Shown one piece after another: positions 1-7,408 of a DNA stretch of 19,745 bases. The position numbers and the translations under genes are program-made. The first letter of the stretch is position 1. Each line of letters opens with the position of its first letter. Origin of the DNA: Spirochaetota bacterium (GTDB taxonomy: Bacteria; Spirochaetota; UBA4802; JAFGJZ01); the NCBI GenBank assembly GCA_023396615.1, contig JAEWVM010000079.1:1-19745 (forward strand), read 5' to 3'. The notes beneath the pieces are model-generated. The model was not told the origin of the DNA. It saw only the letters and a program-made list of their open reading frames with translations, and ran no database searches.

Positions 1-562
1 ATAATATATTCTTAAACACAAAATCGGTTGTAAAATAATCGAATTTCTTATCACCAAAATATATTTCTTCAAGCAGAAGCGATTTTCTAATTTCAGACTC
101 AAAAAGTTTTGAAGATATTTTCTCCATTTCGGAATCGTTGTATTTTTTAGTTGTAATTAAAAAATCCAAATGTTCATTGTGAGTAAAAAAACGGCCTGAA
201 ATATTATCCATTGATGTAGCGATTAGTCCATAACGCAAATACGGATAAATCTGTTTATGCTTCCCTGCTTTGGCGGAATAAGTCAGAATATCATGCGTAG
301 TATAATTAGTTTTAAATTCCAATACGACTCTCGGAATTTCAATTTTATCGCGTATTTCAAAAATACAAATATCTGTTTGGAAAGCCGATGAACCTCGGGA
401 AGGATTACTTAAATCTTTTATCTCAAGCTCTAATTTAGGATTAACACATATTTCATACAGAAGGTTTGATTTCATTTTCACAATGAAATTTCCTTTTCGG
501 TATTTTTTGCAAATTTCACTGATACTATCAAAAAAGATTTCAACGTACGGAGATTCTTTCAT
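1..562 (-). CDS. PD-(D/E)XK nuclease-like protein (partial, C-terminus beyond left edge)
   Basis: This reading frame stays open for 187 codons and leaves the window at its left edge, so the C-terminus is not visible. I chose the ATG at 562 because GGAG sits 5 bases before it; an in-frame ATG at 592 has no such site. The residues suggest a restriction-endonuclease-like core: Asp64 in QTDICIFEI, then Glu82 and Lys84 in VVLEFKTN, then a helix with KHKQIYPYLRYGL (about 101-113). That is the D...ExK plus K/Q-helix order of the PD-(D/E)XK superfamily. The region before it resembles the lead-in strands of such domains. The gene follows the HEPN gene on the same strand with a gap of 44 bases (or 14 from the earlier ATG), so it is probably co-transcribed with the MNT-HEPN pair. 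A DNA- or RNA-cleaving role is inferred from the motif alone; the missing C-terminus could carry another domain. Confidence 0.6.
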   Translation of the reverse strand, partial: MKESPYVEIFFDSISEICKKYRKGNFIVKMKSNLLYEICVNPKLELEIKDLSNPSRGSSAFQTDICIFEIRDKIEIPRVVLEFKTNYTTHDILTYSAKAGKHKQIYPYLRYGLIATSMDNISGRFFTHNEHLDFLITTKKYNDSEMEKISSKLFESEIRKSLLLEEIYFGDKKFDYFTTDFVFKNIL

Positions 563-606
563 AATTTCTCCATTAATATTATAAGACAACATTAAGAAAG
601 CGAGGT

Positions 607-996
607 TTATTTACTCTCAAAGAGCACTTTTGCTTTCACATAATTATAGATTTTTAGTGAAACAGATAATGCAGCAACAATAGTGGATTTTTCCGGCATT
701 AAATCTCCTTCCGGATATCGATAAAGAGTTGCATAGGGATTAAGCAGAATACAGTCATCAATCAATTCGCAAAAAGTCTTATCAATGAGAGCACAACTTT
801 CAGCAAGCATTTTCAGATTATGAGTTCTATCAATTTCCTGACCACAAAAAGCTAAATATGCTTTTAAAGATTTTTCAGCACACTGCTGAGTATGATAGGC
901 GGCTATATCAAAAAGAGGTTTTGGAGATGTAAGAAGATATTTAGCAGATTCATAATCATTCTCTGCTTTAAATAACCATTCTTCATGCGGCTTCAT
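607..996 (-). CDS. HEPN domain protein of a MNT-HEPN pair
   Basis: A 129-residue, all-helical protein of the HEPN (PF05168) type. Characteristic stretches are the helix around residues 30-50 (AAYHTQQCAEKSLKAYL), followed by DRTHNLKML at 56-64, and LYRYPEGDL near 91-99. These families pair with MNT nucleotidyltransferases and are usually read as toxin-antitoxin or stress modules. HEPN toxins are often RNases with an Rx4-6H motif. Here I see only the compact R-T-H-N form at 57-60, common in PF05168, so RNase activity cannot be assumed. The start overlaps the end of the upstream MNT gene by 14 bases, which suggests translational coupling; AAGGTG lies just before the ATG. The nuclease-like gene follows. 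Alternative roles are a non-catalytic partner or a substrate for nucleotidylation by the MNT protein. Confidence 0.8.
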   Translation of the reverse strand: MKPHEEWLFKAENDYESAKYLLTSPKPLFDIAAYHTQQCAEKSLKAYLAFCGQEIDRTHNLKMLAESCALIDKTFCELIDDCILLNPYATLYRYPEGDLMPEKSTIVAALSVSLKIYNYVKAKVLFESK

Positions 997-1312
997 ACAC
1001 CTTCACCCCTTTATTAAGAACCTTATAAACCAATGTAGACGGATGGTCTTTTTTACCTGAAACCTCGCTTTTAGTATAAACCAGAATATCAACATTAGCG
1101 TGAACATTCTTAAGTTCTCTTAAACCGATCCTGATCCTTTCAGCATGATCATACTCGGATTCGTTAACGATAACAAAAAAATCAATATCACTTGATTTAT
1201 CAGGAATACCCCAAACATGCGAACCGAAAAGATATATCGATTGAGGCTTGTATGCATTAAGAAGATGTTTTATGATTTCATCCAAAAGAGATTTGTCAAT
1301 ATTGTTAATCAT
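983..1312 (-). CDS. MNT-type nucleotidyltransferase (pol beta superfamily)
   Basis: A minimal nucleotidyltransferase of 109 residues. It has the defining motif LFGSHVWGIPDKSSDIDFF (residues 28-46), with Gly30-Ser31 and the metal-binding Asp42 and Asp44, plus a third acidic residue at Asp75 in VDILVY. In the characterised MntA/HepT system such proteins transfer AMP to the HEPN toxin and neutralise it; whether this one does so is inference. The frame extends up to an ATG at 1363, but a perfect AGGAGG at 1319-1324 stands six bases before the ATG at 1312 (three before the neighbouring ATG at 1315), so 1312 is preferred. It is the first gene of the three-gene minus-strand cassette. The cassette looks more A+T-rich by eye than the genes to its right, consistent with accessory or transferred DNA. 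Confidence 0.85.
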   Translation of the reverse strand: MINNIDKSLLDEIIKHLLNAYKPQSIYLFGSHVWGIPDKSSDIDFFVIVNESEYDHAERIRIGLRELKNVHANVDILVYTKSEVSGKKDHPSTLVYKVLNKGVKVYEAA

Positions 1313-1440
1313 CATCAGCCTCCTGATAAAGTGTTCTGAGAGTTCAGTGATTATCGGAAACACATGTCATTTCAATTATCACCGGAATTCATCAGCCAAG
1401 ATATTTTATGCACGGCTCAATCGTGCCTGTCAATATCAAT

Positions 1441-1455
1441 TTCCCGCGGCGGGAA
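1441..1455 (-). terminator. Possible weak hairpin after the lactamase-fold gene
   Basis: TTCCCGC-G-GCGGGAA is a near-perfect inverted repeat 16 bases beyond the stop codon of the lactamase-fold gene (minus strand). It is G+C-rich inside an A+T-rich gap, as expected of a terminator stem. However, no T-run follows on the minus strand and the loop must form by opening two central pairs. It could equally be a protein-binding palindrome or chance. Confidence 0.25.
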
Positions 1456-1471
1456 TGAAACTATTTCAATT

Positions 1472-2305
1472 TCATTTTTTCATATTATTCAATACCGCAG
1501 ACACAACATCCCTCGTGTGCTTTATCAGCGAGCCGTCTCCGGTCTTTCCATGACCCGGAATAATTATTCTGCAGTCCTTGAAACGCGCGGAGAGTTTATC
1601 CATAGACACAACCCATGCGCTCATATTTCCGTCTTCGACAAAACCCGGTTTATTCGATTCAGCCGCAACTATCATGCATCCTCCGAAAAGAATTTTTCTT
1701 TCCGGCAGATAAACAACCAGATTATCATAAGTATGAGTCGGACCCGGATAATAGATTATTGCTTCTTCTTTTCCGCATTTGATTTTCTGTTCTTTATTAA
1801 TATTGAAAACACGGTTCGGGGGATAAAACTTAAATGACACGTAAACATTTCTGTACTTTGTCTTTTTTTCATCTTTGAGCCATTCGACCATCTTCGACAT
1901 CGTCGAAGGACTTTTCTTTTTCAACAGTTCACATGTCAGATCCGAGCCGAAAACAGAAATTCCTTTTTTTACAAGAGCTTCGTTTCCGCCGAGATTATCT
2001 ATATGAAAGCCGGTATTGATTTCAGTTACAGATGTATTTTTGCCGAATGTTTTTTTAATCCATGAAAGAACAATCTCCGCCGCATCCGGAGTATACGGTG
2101 TATCGATCCAGAGAATATTCTTATCACCGGTTTTCACTATTAAAGAATTTCCCGGCCACGGGAAACTGTGAGTTACCAGAAAAACATCAGTTTCTATTTC
2201 TGTTATAATCAGCTCAGCACTAAGCTTTATTTCTTTTGATGCGGTGTTTGCCGAAAGAAGCGCCGAAAGCGCAAGAGCAAACGAAAAGGAAATAATCTTT
2301 TTCAT
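1472..2305 (-). CDS. Exported class B1-like metallo-beta-lactamase-fold protein with altered zinc motif
   Basis: A 277-residue protein with a signal peptide (MKKIISFSFALALSALLSANTA). The ATG at 2305 is preferred over one at 2359 because AGGAG lies seven bases before it and the signal peptide begins there. The fold and ligands match subclass B1: GPTHTYDNLVVYLPE with His191 (equivalent to H196), ILFGGCMI with Cys210 (C221), and IPGHGKT with His252 (H263). The first metal motif reads NTGFHID at 97-103, so His101 and Asp103 are present but the first His of the usual HxHxD is Gly99. Known B1 enzymes hydrolyse beta-lactams in the periplasm with two zinc ions. Loss of this ligand would weaken the Zn1 site, so a mono-zinc enzyme, altered specificity or another hydrolase role is possible. 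It lies 59 bases after the phosphatase gene on the same strand and may be the last gene of that operon. Confidence 0.82.
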   Translation of the reverse strand: MKKIISFSFALALSALLSANTASKEIKLSAELIITEIETDVFLVTHSFPWPGNSLIVKTGDKNILWIDTPYTPDAAEIVLSWIKKTFGKNTSVTEINTGFHIDNLGGNEALVKKGISVFGSDLTCELLKKKSPSTMSKMVEWLKDEKKTKYRNVYVSFKFYPPNRVFNINKEQKIKCGKEEAIIYYPGPTHTYDNLVVYLPERKILFGGCMIVAAESNKPGFVEDGNMSAWVVSMDKLSARFKDCRIIIPGHGKTGDGSLIKHTRDVVSAVLNNMKK

Positions 2306-2364
2306 ATTAGTTCTCCTACATAGACGGAATCCGTTTAATATACTGACGCGAAGCACCATTTAAT

Positions 2365-5352
2365 CTATTTCAGCCTCTTCAATGCAAGCATTGCAATATC
2401 ATCATTTATCTCAGCCGCGCCGCTGCCGCTTATAAACTCGATTCCGGTAAACTCCTGAACCGCTGAGGCGACATTGCGTATCATCACGTCAATTTTTTTA
2501 GAAGCGGATTTTACAACAGCCGAATGAAGTCTTTCGTCGCCGAAAAGTTCACGCGTAGAATTCATCGCTTCGCTGACGCCGTCAGTATATTCAAAAAAGA
2601 TATCTCCGGGTTTCAATTTGATTTTTCTCAAAGTAACGGTCTCAAGAAAAAAATCATTATCATCCATACCGAGCGGAAGTCCGCCCGCTTCTAGCCGCAT
2701 TACCGATTTTGTTTTATGGCTGTAAAGAAGGGGTTCCAAATGACCCGCCGAAGCGTATTCGACTTCATGAGTTCGCACATCGATGATACCGATGAAAAAA
2801 GTCACGAATATAGTTTCAGGTGTTTCTGTAAAAAGCTGTTTGTTTATTTCTGAAAGAATCTTGATAATATCTCTTTCACCGCGTTTGACGATACCGTGAA
2901 GGTGCGCTCGCACGGTCGACATTACAAGCGCGGGACCGACTCCGTGACTTGAAACATCCGCCATGCAGAAAAGAAGACGGTTTTCATCAAGCTCAATCAG
3001 ATCATAGTAATCGCCTCCCACTCCTTTCATCGAGCGGTAAAAATGCCCTATCGAATAATTATCACCAAGAGTTGCCGGAACTGATGACGGAAGCAGCTGC
3101 TTCTGAATCTCGCCTGCAGCAGAAATATCGCCGCGCATCTCCTCGCGGTCACGCAGTCCCTTCATCATTTCATTCAGCGAAACAGCCATATCCTCGATTT
3201 CATCCATGCCCTTTTCTGGAAACACAGCAGAGAGATCCCCCTTTGCCGCTATTTGGGCCTGAGAAATAATGCCCTTAATCCGTCTTACGATAAAACCCGA
3301 GAATATAAAAGTAAACATTACCGCCGCAAACGCCAGAATTCCGGCGCCGATTAACATCTTCCGCCCGTTGTCTTTTATCTTCAGCATTCCTTCAGTACCG
3401 TCAATGATCACAGTATTGTATCCTGTTATCCCGGCCGAGATAACATCATGGACTATACCCGGAGTCCCGTTTTTGTATCCGAAAAATCCGATTTCCGGAA
3501 CAAACGGCGTTGAATCGAGCTTCCACATATATTCTTCGGCTTCGCTTCTGCTGAATGCTGCAATACCTTCTTCAATCATTTTTACTCTATTCGAACCGCC
3601 GGCAAATTCCGGCAAAGCCGTCTCTGACATCCCGCCGTATATCCAATTACGGAGCGTTTCAAAACGTTTTAGTGCTGAATATCTAAAAACAGGATCACGC
3701 AGATAATCCCTGAATTCATCCGAGCTTTTACCTTGACGCAGAGTAACATAATCATACAAAGCACTGTCGCGGAAAGTTCTAAACGCCTCATATGACACAA
3801 CGCCCGGCATGGTTGAATAGTCCTTTTTAATTCTGTCAAGTTCAGCCTTAAGCTTCAGTTCGGCTTCTTTAAGATCTTCTGATTTCTGAACAAGCGATTC
3901 CTTTTCCGGAAAATCTTCTTCATCTTTAGAAACAGATGCGGCTTTTAACTGCTCTGCAATCTTTGCCGACTCATCTTTGATCCTTTTGATTTCATCATTA
4001 ATCTCAGCGTTTCGCCTGGTCTGAACTTCAGCATGAGGATTGTTCTTTGCGAATGAAACTGATCTTTCATTTACAAGCGACTTATATTTCGAGTATAAAG
4101 AAACATATGCAGGATCATTTCCCGGAGGAGTCTTGGAATCTTTGAGTTCTTCCATCCGCTTTTTCATTTGTTCCGTGATTGGAGCTATCAAAGCACATAT
4201 TCTGTTATCTTCTTTGAGCAGTTTTTTCCATGCTGAAAAATCAGAATCAAATTCATTAAGTATAATTCCGCCCCGTGAAAATGTTGCAGGATTTCTGTAA
4301 ATTCCGAGATATCTGACAAGATAAGATTTGCCGTTAATCAGGTATTGCGTATCAGGCACAATTCCTTGAACCGGGCGGGTCGACGCGGAAGCAAAAAAAA
4401 CATTTCTATCTGTCTTGTATAAATCAGAAGAAAGAAGATCTGCGAAACGGGCTCCCGCGTCCGGAAGATCCGGTCCCGTATCAAGTGTAATCTCTCCGAT
4501 CTTGTCGGAAGAAACGATTCGCACATTACCGCCCGATATTCCGAGCTCTTCAATTCGCTTAAATTCTTCTTTGTAATACGGCCGCAAAGATGCGCGGAGA
4601 ATCCTTTCGGCATAAGCTTTTCGTTTCATGGCGGAAGAAAGTCTTTTCTCCCATGAGGCAAGTTCGGTTTTCATTTTAGTGTATTTAATCACATTCTGCT
4701 TAGACAGCGAAGACGGATCACCGAGAGTATTTATTTTTTCGCGGACAGAATCAGCTCCATTCTCGATCTCATCTGCAATTTTGGAGGCTGCAGCGGCTCT
4801 TGAAGCGCGGTATTGAATTATCTTAAAAGCGGCATCGCCTACATCTTCTCCGCTTTCCCGTTTGAGTCTTTCCTTGACGGATTCCTCAAGAAGTTCGATA
4901 TCCTTATCAGAAAGATATCTGCTGAAATATGTATCGTATGCAACAGGATGATAAGTATATCTCACCTTCATACCGAAAAGTTTTCCGAGAGAACGGAAGC
5001 TGTTCATCGCTGATTCATCTTTTCTGTAATATACTGCCTTATATTTGCTTAGATCCTGCTTCTTTTCTTTTATCCTTATACGCATATCCTCGATGAGAAT
5101 GAGATGAGAGGATATATTTTCCATGTCAGAAATTACCGAGTTGATAACGCGCAGAGAATTCTCCGTCTCTGCGGTATATTCCTTTTCAAGAAGTTTCTTC
5201 TGGTATATGTAATTAAATGCCGCAGCGGTGAAAAGAATAACTATAACGAAAACGCCGGTAAGTACAGACAGCTTGAAGCGTATTCCCGGCATCAGTCTTC
5301 TCAGAAAATGTTTTCTTCTTATTAAATTCTTAATCGGATTCATTATTTTCAT
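2365..5352 (-). CDS. Membrane-bound PP2C/SpoIIE-type phosphatase (RsbU-like) with HAMP domain
   Basis: A 995-residue sensor phosphatase. Order of parts: basic N-terminus; transmembrane helix at about 29-50; an extracytoplasmic region of roughly 615 residues with charged, probably coiled-coil stretches (around 190-250 and 440-512); a second transmembrane helix at about 666-689; HAMP at about 690-738; and a PP2C domain from about 745 to the end. Phosphatase motifs are EIQKQLLPS, VGGDYYD (Asp781), MADVSSHG (Asp799), EYTDG (Asp924) and NDDIA (984-985), the metal-binding acidic residues of SpoIIE/RsbU enzymes. By family knowledge it should dephosphorylate the STAS protein encoded two genes upstream and so release a sigma factor, with activity set by an external signal. 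GGAG seven bases before 5352 supports this start; the gene overlaps the kinase gene by 23 bases. No known ligand-binding domain was recognised in the outer part. Confidence 0.9.
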   Translation of the reverse strand: MKIMNPIKNLIRRKHFLRRLMPGIRFKLSVLTGVFVIVILFTAAAFNYIYQKKLLEKEYTAETENSLRVINSVISDMENISSHLILIEDMRIRIKEKKQDLSKYKAVYYRKDESAMNSFRSLGKLFGMKVRYTYHPVAYDTYFSRYLSDKDIELLEESVKERLKRESGEDVGDAAFKIIQYRASRAAAASKIADEIENGADSVREKINTLGDPSSLSKQNVIKYTKMKTELASWEKRLSSAMKRKAYAERILRASLRPYYKEEFKRIEELGISGGNVRIVSSDKIGEITLDTGPDLPDAGARFADLLSSDLYKTDRNVFFASASTRPVQGIVPDTQYLINGKSYLVRYLGIYRNPATFSRGGIILNEFDSDFSAWKKLLKEDNRICALIAPITEQMKKRMEELKDSKTPPGNDPAYVSLYSKYKSLVNERSVSFAKNNPHAEVQTRRNAEINDEIKRIKDESAKIAEQLKAASVSKDEEDFPEKESLVQKSEDLKEAELKLKAELDRIKKDYSTMPGVVSYEAFRTFRDSALYDYVTLRQGKSSDEFRDYLRDPVFRYSALKRFETLRNWIYGGMSETALPEFAGGSNRVKMIEEGIAAFSRSEAEEYMWKLDSTPFVPEIGFFGYKNGTPGIVHDVISAGITGYNTVIIDGTEGMLKIKDNGRKMLIGAGILAFAAVMFTFIFSGFIVRRIKGIISQAQIAAKGDLSAVFPEKGMDEIEDMAVSLNEMMKGLRDREEMRGDISAAGEIQKQLLPSSVPATLGDNYSIGHFYRSMKGVGGDYYDLIELDENRLLFCMADVSSHGVGPALVMSTVRAHLHGIVKRGERDIIKILSEINKQLFTETPETIFVTFFIGIIDVRTHEVEYASAGHLEPLLYSHKTKSVMRLEAGGLPLGMDDNDFFLETVTLRKIKLKPGDIFFEYTDGVSEAMNSTRELFGDERLHSAVVKSASKKIDVMIRNVASAVQEFTGIEFISGSGAAEINDDIAMLALKRLK

Positions 5353-5764
5353 TATGTTTCTCCCACTTAAGAATGAGGCGGTTACCGCCGTTTTCGCTTA
5401 CTTCGTAACGGACGTCCATAAATCTTCTGTAGACACCGATTCCGAATCCTCCTTCAGCTCCTTCGGCGGGTTCTTCCTGAGCTGAAAATTTTTCAAGCGG
5501 ATTATACAAAGGTGCAGTATCTGAAAGCGTGAATTCAAAAGAACCGCCGGATGAATGCATCTCAAGAATTATTACTCCCTCGGTGTTTTCTCCATAGCCG
5601 TGCCGCATGATGTTCGAAACGGCCTCATCGACTGAAAGGACAATATGCGATGCATCTATTTCAGGAACATGCCCGTCGATAAAAGACGCAACCTCCGCGC
5701 GGGCTCTTGAAAGCTCCGCAAGAGAATTGATAAGCGTCACAGAGCGGAATGATCCGGAATTCAT
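5330..5764 (-). CDS. RsbW-like anti-sigma factor kinase (HATPase_c)
   Basis: A 144-residue GHKL-type ATP-binding domain standing alone, the size typical of RsbW/SpoIIAB anti-sigma kinases. The N-box is visible as SVDEAVSNIMRHGY (Glu47, Asn51), the G1 region as LSDTAP (Asp82), and the glycine-rich lid as EGGFGIGVY (105-112). In the partner-switching model it binds a sigma factor until the unphosphorylated STAS protein competes for it; it also phosphorylates that STAS protein on serine. Its ATG overlaps the stop of the STAS gene as ATGA (5761-5764), and its end overlaps the phosphatase start, so the three proteins are translationally linked. No sigma factor gene is visible in the window, so the target must lie elsewhere, or the output may be a different protein. 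Confidence 0.88.
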   Translation of the reverse strand: MNSGSFRSVTLINSLAELSRARAEVASFIDGHVPEIDASHIVLSVDEAVSNIMRHGYGENTEGVIILEMHSSGGSFEFTLSDTAPLYNPLEKFSAQEEPAEGAEGGFGIGVYRRFMDVRYEVSENGGNRLILKWEKHNENNESD

Positions 5765-6111
5765 TGCAGATCTTTTACTGCCGCAGCGGTTTCAATATAA
5801 AGTTGAACTTTTTTGGTAAAATACATAACCTTGAAGGTATCGGTTATTGTTTTATTAGCTTCCGATACAGCTATTGCTCCGCCTTTGGCTTTGACAGAAT
5901 TGAGAATAGCGTTCAGAACGCCGATACCGGCGGATGAAATGTAAGTGCAATTCGCTAAATTAAAAACTAATTTAATGTTTCCATCAGATATTTTTTTTTC
6001 AGAAGTTTCTTTAAGAAGGGGCGCCGTATGAGCGTCTATCTCACCGGCAATTTCCAGAACCATAACATTTCCATTCTTACTCTCGTTTATTTTCAATACT
6101 GCTTCAGCCAT
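5761..6111 (-). CDS. STAS-domain anti-sigma factor antagonist (RsbV/SpoIIAA-like)
   Basis: A 116-residue single STAS domain. Diagnostic parts are GEIDAHTAP (23-31) and CTYISSAGIGVLN (55-67). One of Ser59/Ser60, most likely the second by analogy with SpoIIAA, is the expected phosphorylation site. In its unphosphorylated state such a protein sequesters the RsbW-like kinase and frees the sigma factor; the downstream membrane phosphatase would return it to that state. GGGAGGAATA precedes the ATG and is one of the strongest ribosome binding sites in the window, consistent with the antagonist being made in excess. It begins 9 bases after the stop of the unrecognised gene upstream and overlaps the kinase gene by 4 bases. 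Confidence 0.9.
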   Translation of the reverse strand: MAEAVLKINESKNGNVMVLEIAGEIDAHTAPLLKETSEKKISDGNIKLVFNLANCTYISSAGIGVLNAILNSVKAKGGAIAVSEANKTITDTFKVMYFTKKVQLYIETAAAVKDLQ

Positions 6112-6120
6112 TATTCCTCC

Positions 6121-7026
6121 CTATTTGAGTTCATCCCAAAGATTCTTTTCCGTGATCATTTTATAAAGAATTCTCTCAAGTCTGTCGATGTCATAAAAAT
6201 GTTTCGCTGAAGCATTACCCTCAAAAATATAGCCGTATTTGCGGATAAACTGAACCGCGGATGAAATATCTCCGTCAAGAATGCTTTTAGTGATGCGGAA
6301 ATAAAGATCAACAGCCATCTGATTTTTCAGCTCATCCTCGAATCCTTCTTCACGTTTGTTCATCGCAGCAACGAGTTTCCGGACATCATCCGAAGCGTAA
6401 TCCTCGCCGTCTGAAAATCTTATGATGTATGAGGCGAGAAGTTTTCTGCATTTGGAAATATTTCTGTAACTGCTGGCGATAAGAATATTATCATACAGAC
6501 GTTTGATTTCTCCGTCCAATCTGATCTTCTCAAGAGAAGCATCAAGTTTTACCGGATCAAAAGCCGATTTTAAGGCATCTTTGCCGATTTCGCCGATAGC
6601 ACTGGAGAAGATTTTTTCGCTTTTTTCGCTTATCTTTTTTTGGAATTCATTTAACGGCTGGCTTATAATTCCGACAAAATCCAGGGCTTCAGGGCTTCCT
6701 GAAACCTTTGTGTGAAGCTGCATTTTCTCAAGAAAAAAAATTGAAGAATCACCGAGAGCGCTTAGGGATTCATCGGCGGCATGCATAATAAGCCTCTTGC
6801 ACCGCGGACCTATTGTGTTAAGAAAAGCCTGATTCTGGGATTCAAGAGCTATACGTTCCATTGTTTTGCGGACATTAATGTCGCTCTGTCTTTTCTGCCA
6901 CCCGGCATCAACAACCGGCTTATAAAGGTATGATGCAAAAGAATCCTTGCCGCTTTTAGCTAGAATACGTATTCCCTTGATCAGTTCCTGAGACAATGAA
7001 ACAGAAACTTTATGCTGTAATTCCAT
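6121..7026 (-). CDS. Unrecognised helical protein leading the partner-switching operon
   Basis: I do not recognise this protein. From the ATG at 7026 it is 301 residues long, with no signal peptide and no clear membrane helix, so it is likely cytoplasmic. Most of it appears alpha-helical and charged, for example around EFQKKISEKSEKIFSSA and LEKIRLDGEIKRLYDNI. There are no cysteine clusters or obvious nucleotide-binding motifs. The ATG at 7026 (MELQHKVSVS...) follows GAGG; an earlier ATG at 7095 would add 23 residues that do not look like a protein N-terminus. Its stop lies 9 bases from the STAS gene, so it is very probably co-transcribed with the STAS, kinase and phosphatase genes. An input or output protein of that switch is a guess from position only. 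Confidence 0.72.
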   Translation of the reverse strand: MELQHKVSVSLSQELIKGIRILAKSGKDSFASYLYKPVVDAGWQKRQSDINVRKTMERIALESQNQAFLNTIGPRCKRLIMHAADESLSALGDSSIFFLEKMQLHTKVSGSPEALDFVGIISQPLNEFQKKISEKSEKIFSSAIGEIGKDALKSAFDPVKLDASLEKIRLDGEIKRLYDNILIASSYRNISKCRKLLASYIIRFSDGEDYASDDVRKLVAAMNKREEGFEDELKNQMAVDLYFRITKSILDGDISSAVQFIRKYGYIFEGNASAKHFYDIDRLERILYKMITEKNLWDELK

Positions 7027-7089
7027 AATCCTCTGAGCAAAGTAAAAATATAATCGGCTTGTTCTAATGTGGGAGTATGCCGTTAAAAA

Positions 7090-7278
7090 TGTCAATCAAA
7101 GCATGAAATAATAAGGCGCAGCATAAAGGATATAAAGGACATTTACTTCAAAGACGATCAAATTCAGCCGCTCTTCTCTGTAGTGTTTACCGATGCATAC
7201 TGGCATCTCGGAATAAACATGAGTCTTGAGGAAAGACGCTGGGTAAAAACCGAAATGCGGAAATTTTTAGGTATATAA
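7090..7278 (+). pseudogene. Possible C-terminal remnant of a lost gene
   Basis: This 62-codon open frame begins just after a TAA at 7084 and has no ATG, GTG or TTG start with a ribosome site. Its only ATG codons come late (first near 7219). The translation nevertheless looks like real protein, with LFSVVFTDAYWHLG followed by SLEERRWVKTEMRKFLGI and a stop: amphipathic, with several aromatic residues. I read it as the tail of a gene whose front part is gone. It could also be chance, or a small gene using an unusual start. It fills most of the gap between the divergent genes at 7026 and 7409. Confidence 0.3.
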
Positions 7279-7372
7279 CTTCTCAAATACATCTTCCTGA
7301 AACAAGCAATTCACATAATTGATAAAAAAATAATCTTTATCTTGACTTTTTATTCTATTTTTTTTCATTACA

Positions 7373-7378
7373 TATACT
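7373..7378 (+). promoter_or_regulatory. Candidate -10 element for the WD40-like gene
   Basis: TATACT lies 31 bases before the ATG at 7409, in a very T-rich stretch. The clear TTGACT at 7342-7347 is 25 bases away, too far for a standard sigma-70 spacing, so the -35 contact would have to be a poor T-rich sequence near 7350. AAGGAG follows six bases before the ATG. Confidence 0.35.
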
Positions 7379-7408
7379 CTACTAGTATTGTTAATTTAAG
7401 GAGATAAA

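Noticed and set aside
1364..1837. Plus-strand open frame of 157 codons
   Set aside because: It lies opposite the lactamase-fold gene, whose protein has clear family motifs; the translation of the plus frame shows none and has no ribosome site.
2949..3706. Two plus-strand frames inside the phosphatase gene
   Set aside because: Shadows of the PP2C/HAMP coding region; composition is proline/serine-rich out-of-frame sequence without motifs.
7342..7378. TTGACT and TATACT as a sigma-70 promoter pair
   Set aside because: The spacing is 25 bases, outside the usual 16-18; only the -10 box is kept as a low-confidence candidate.
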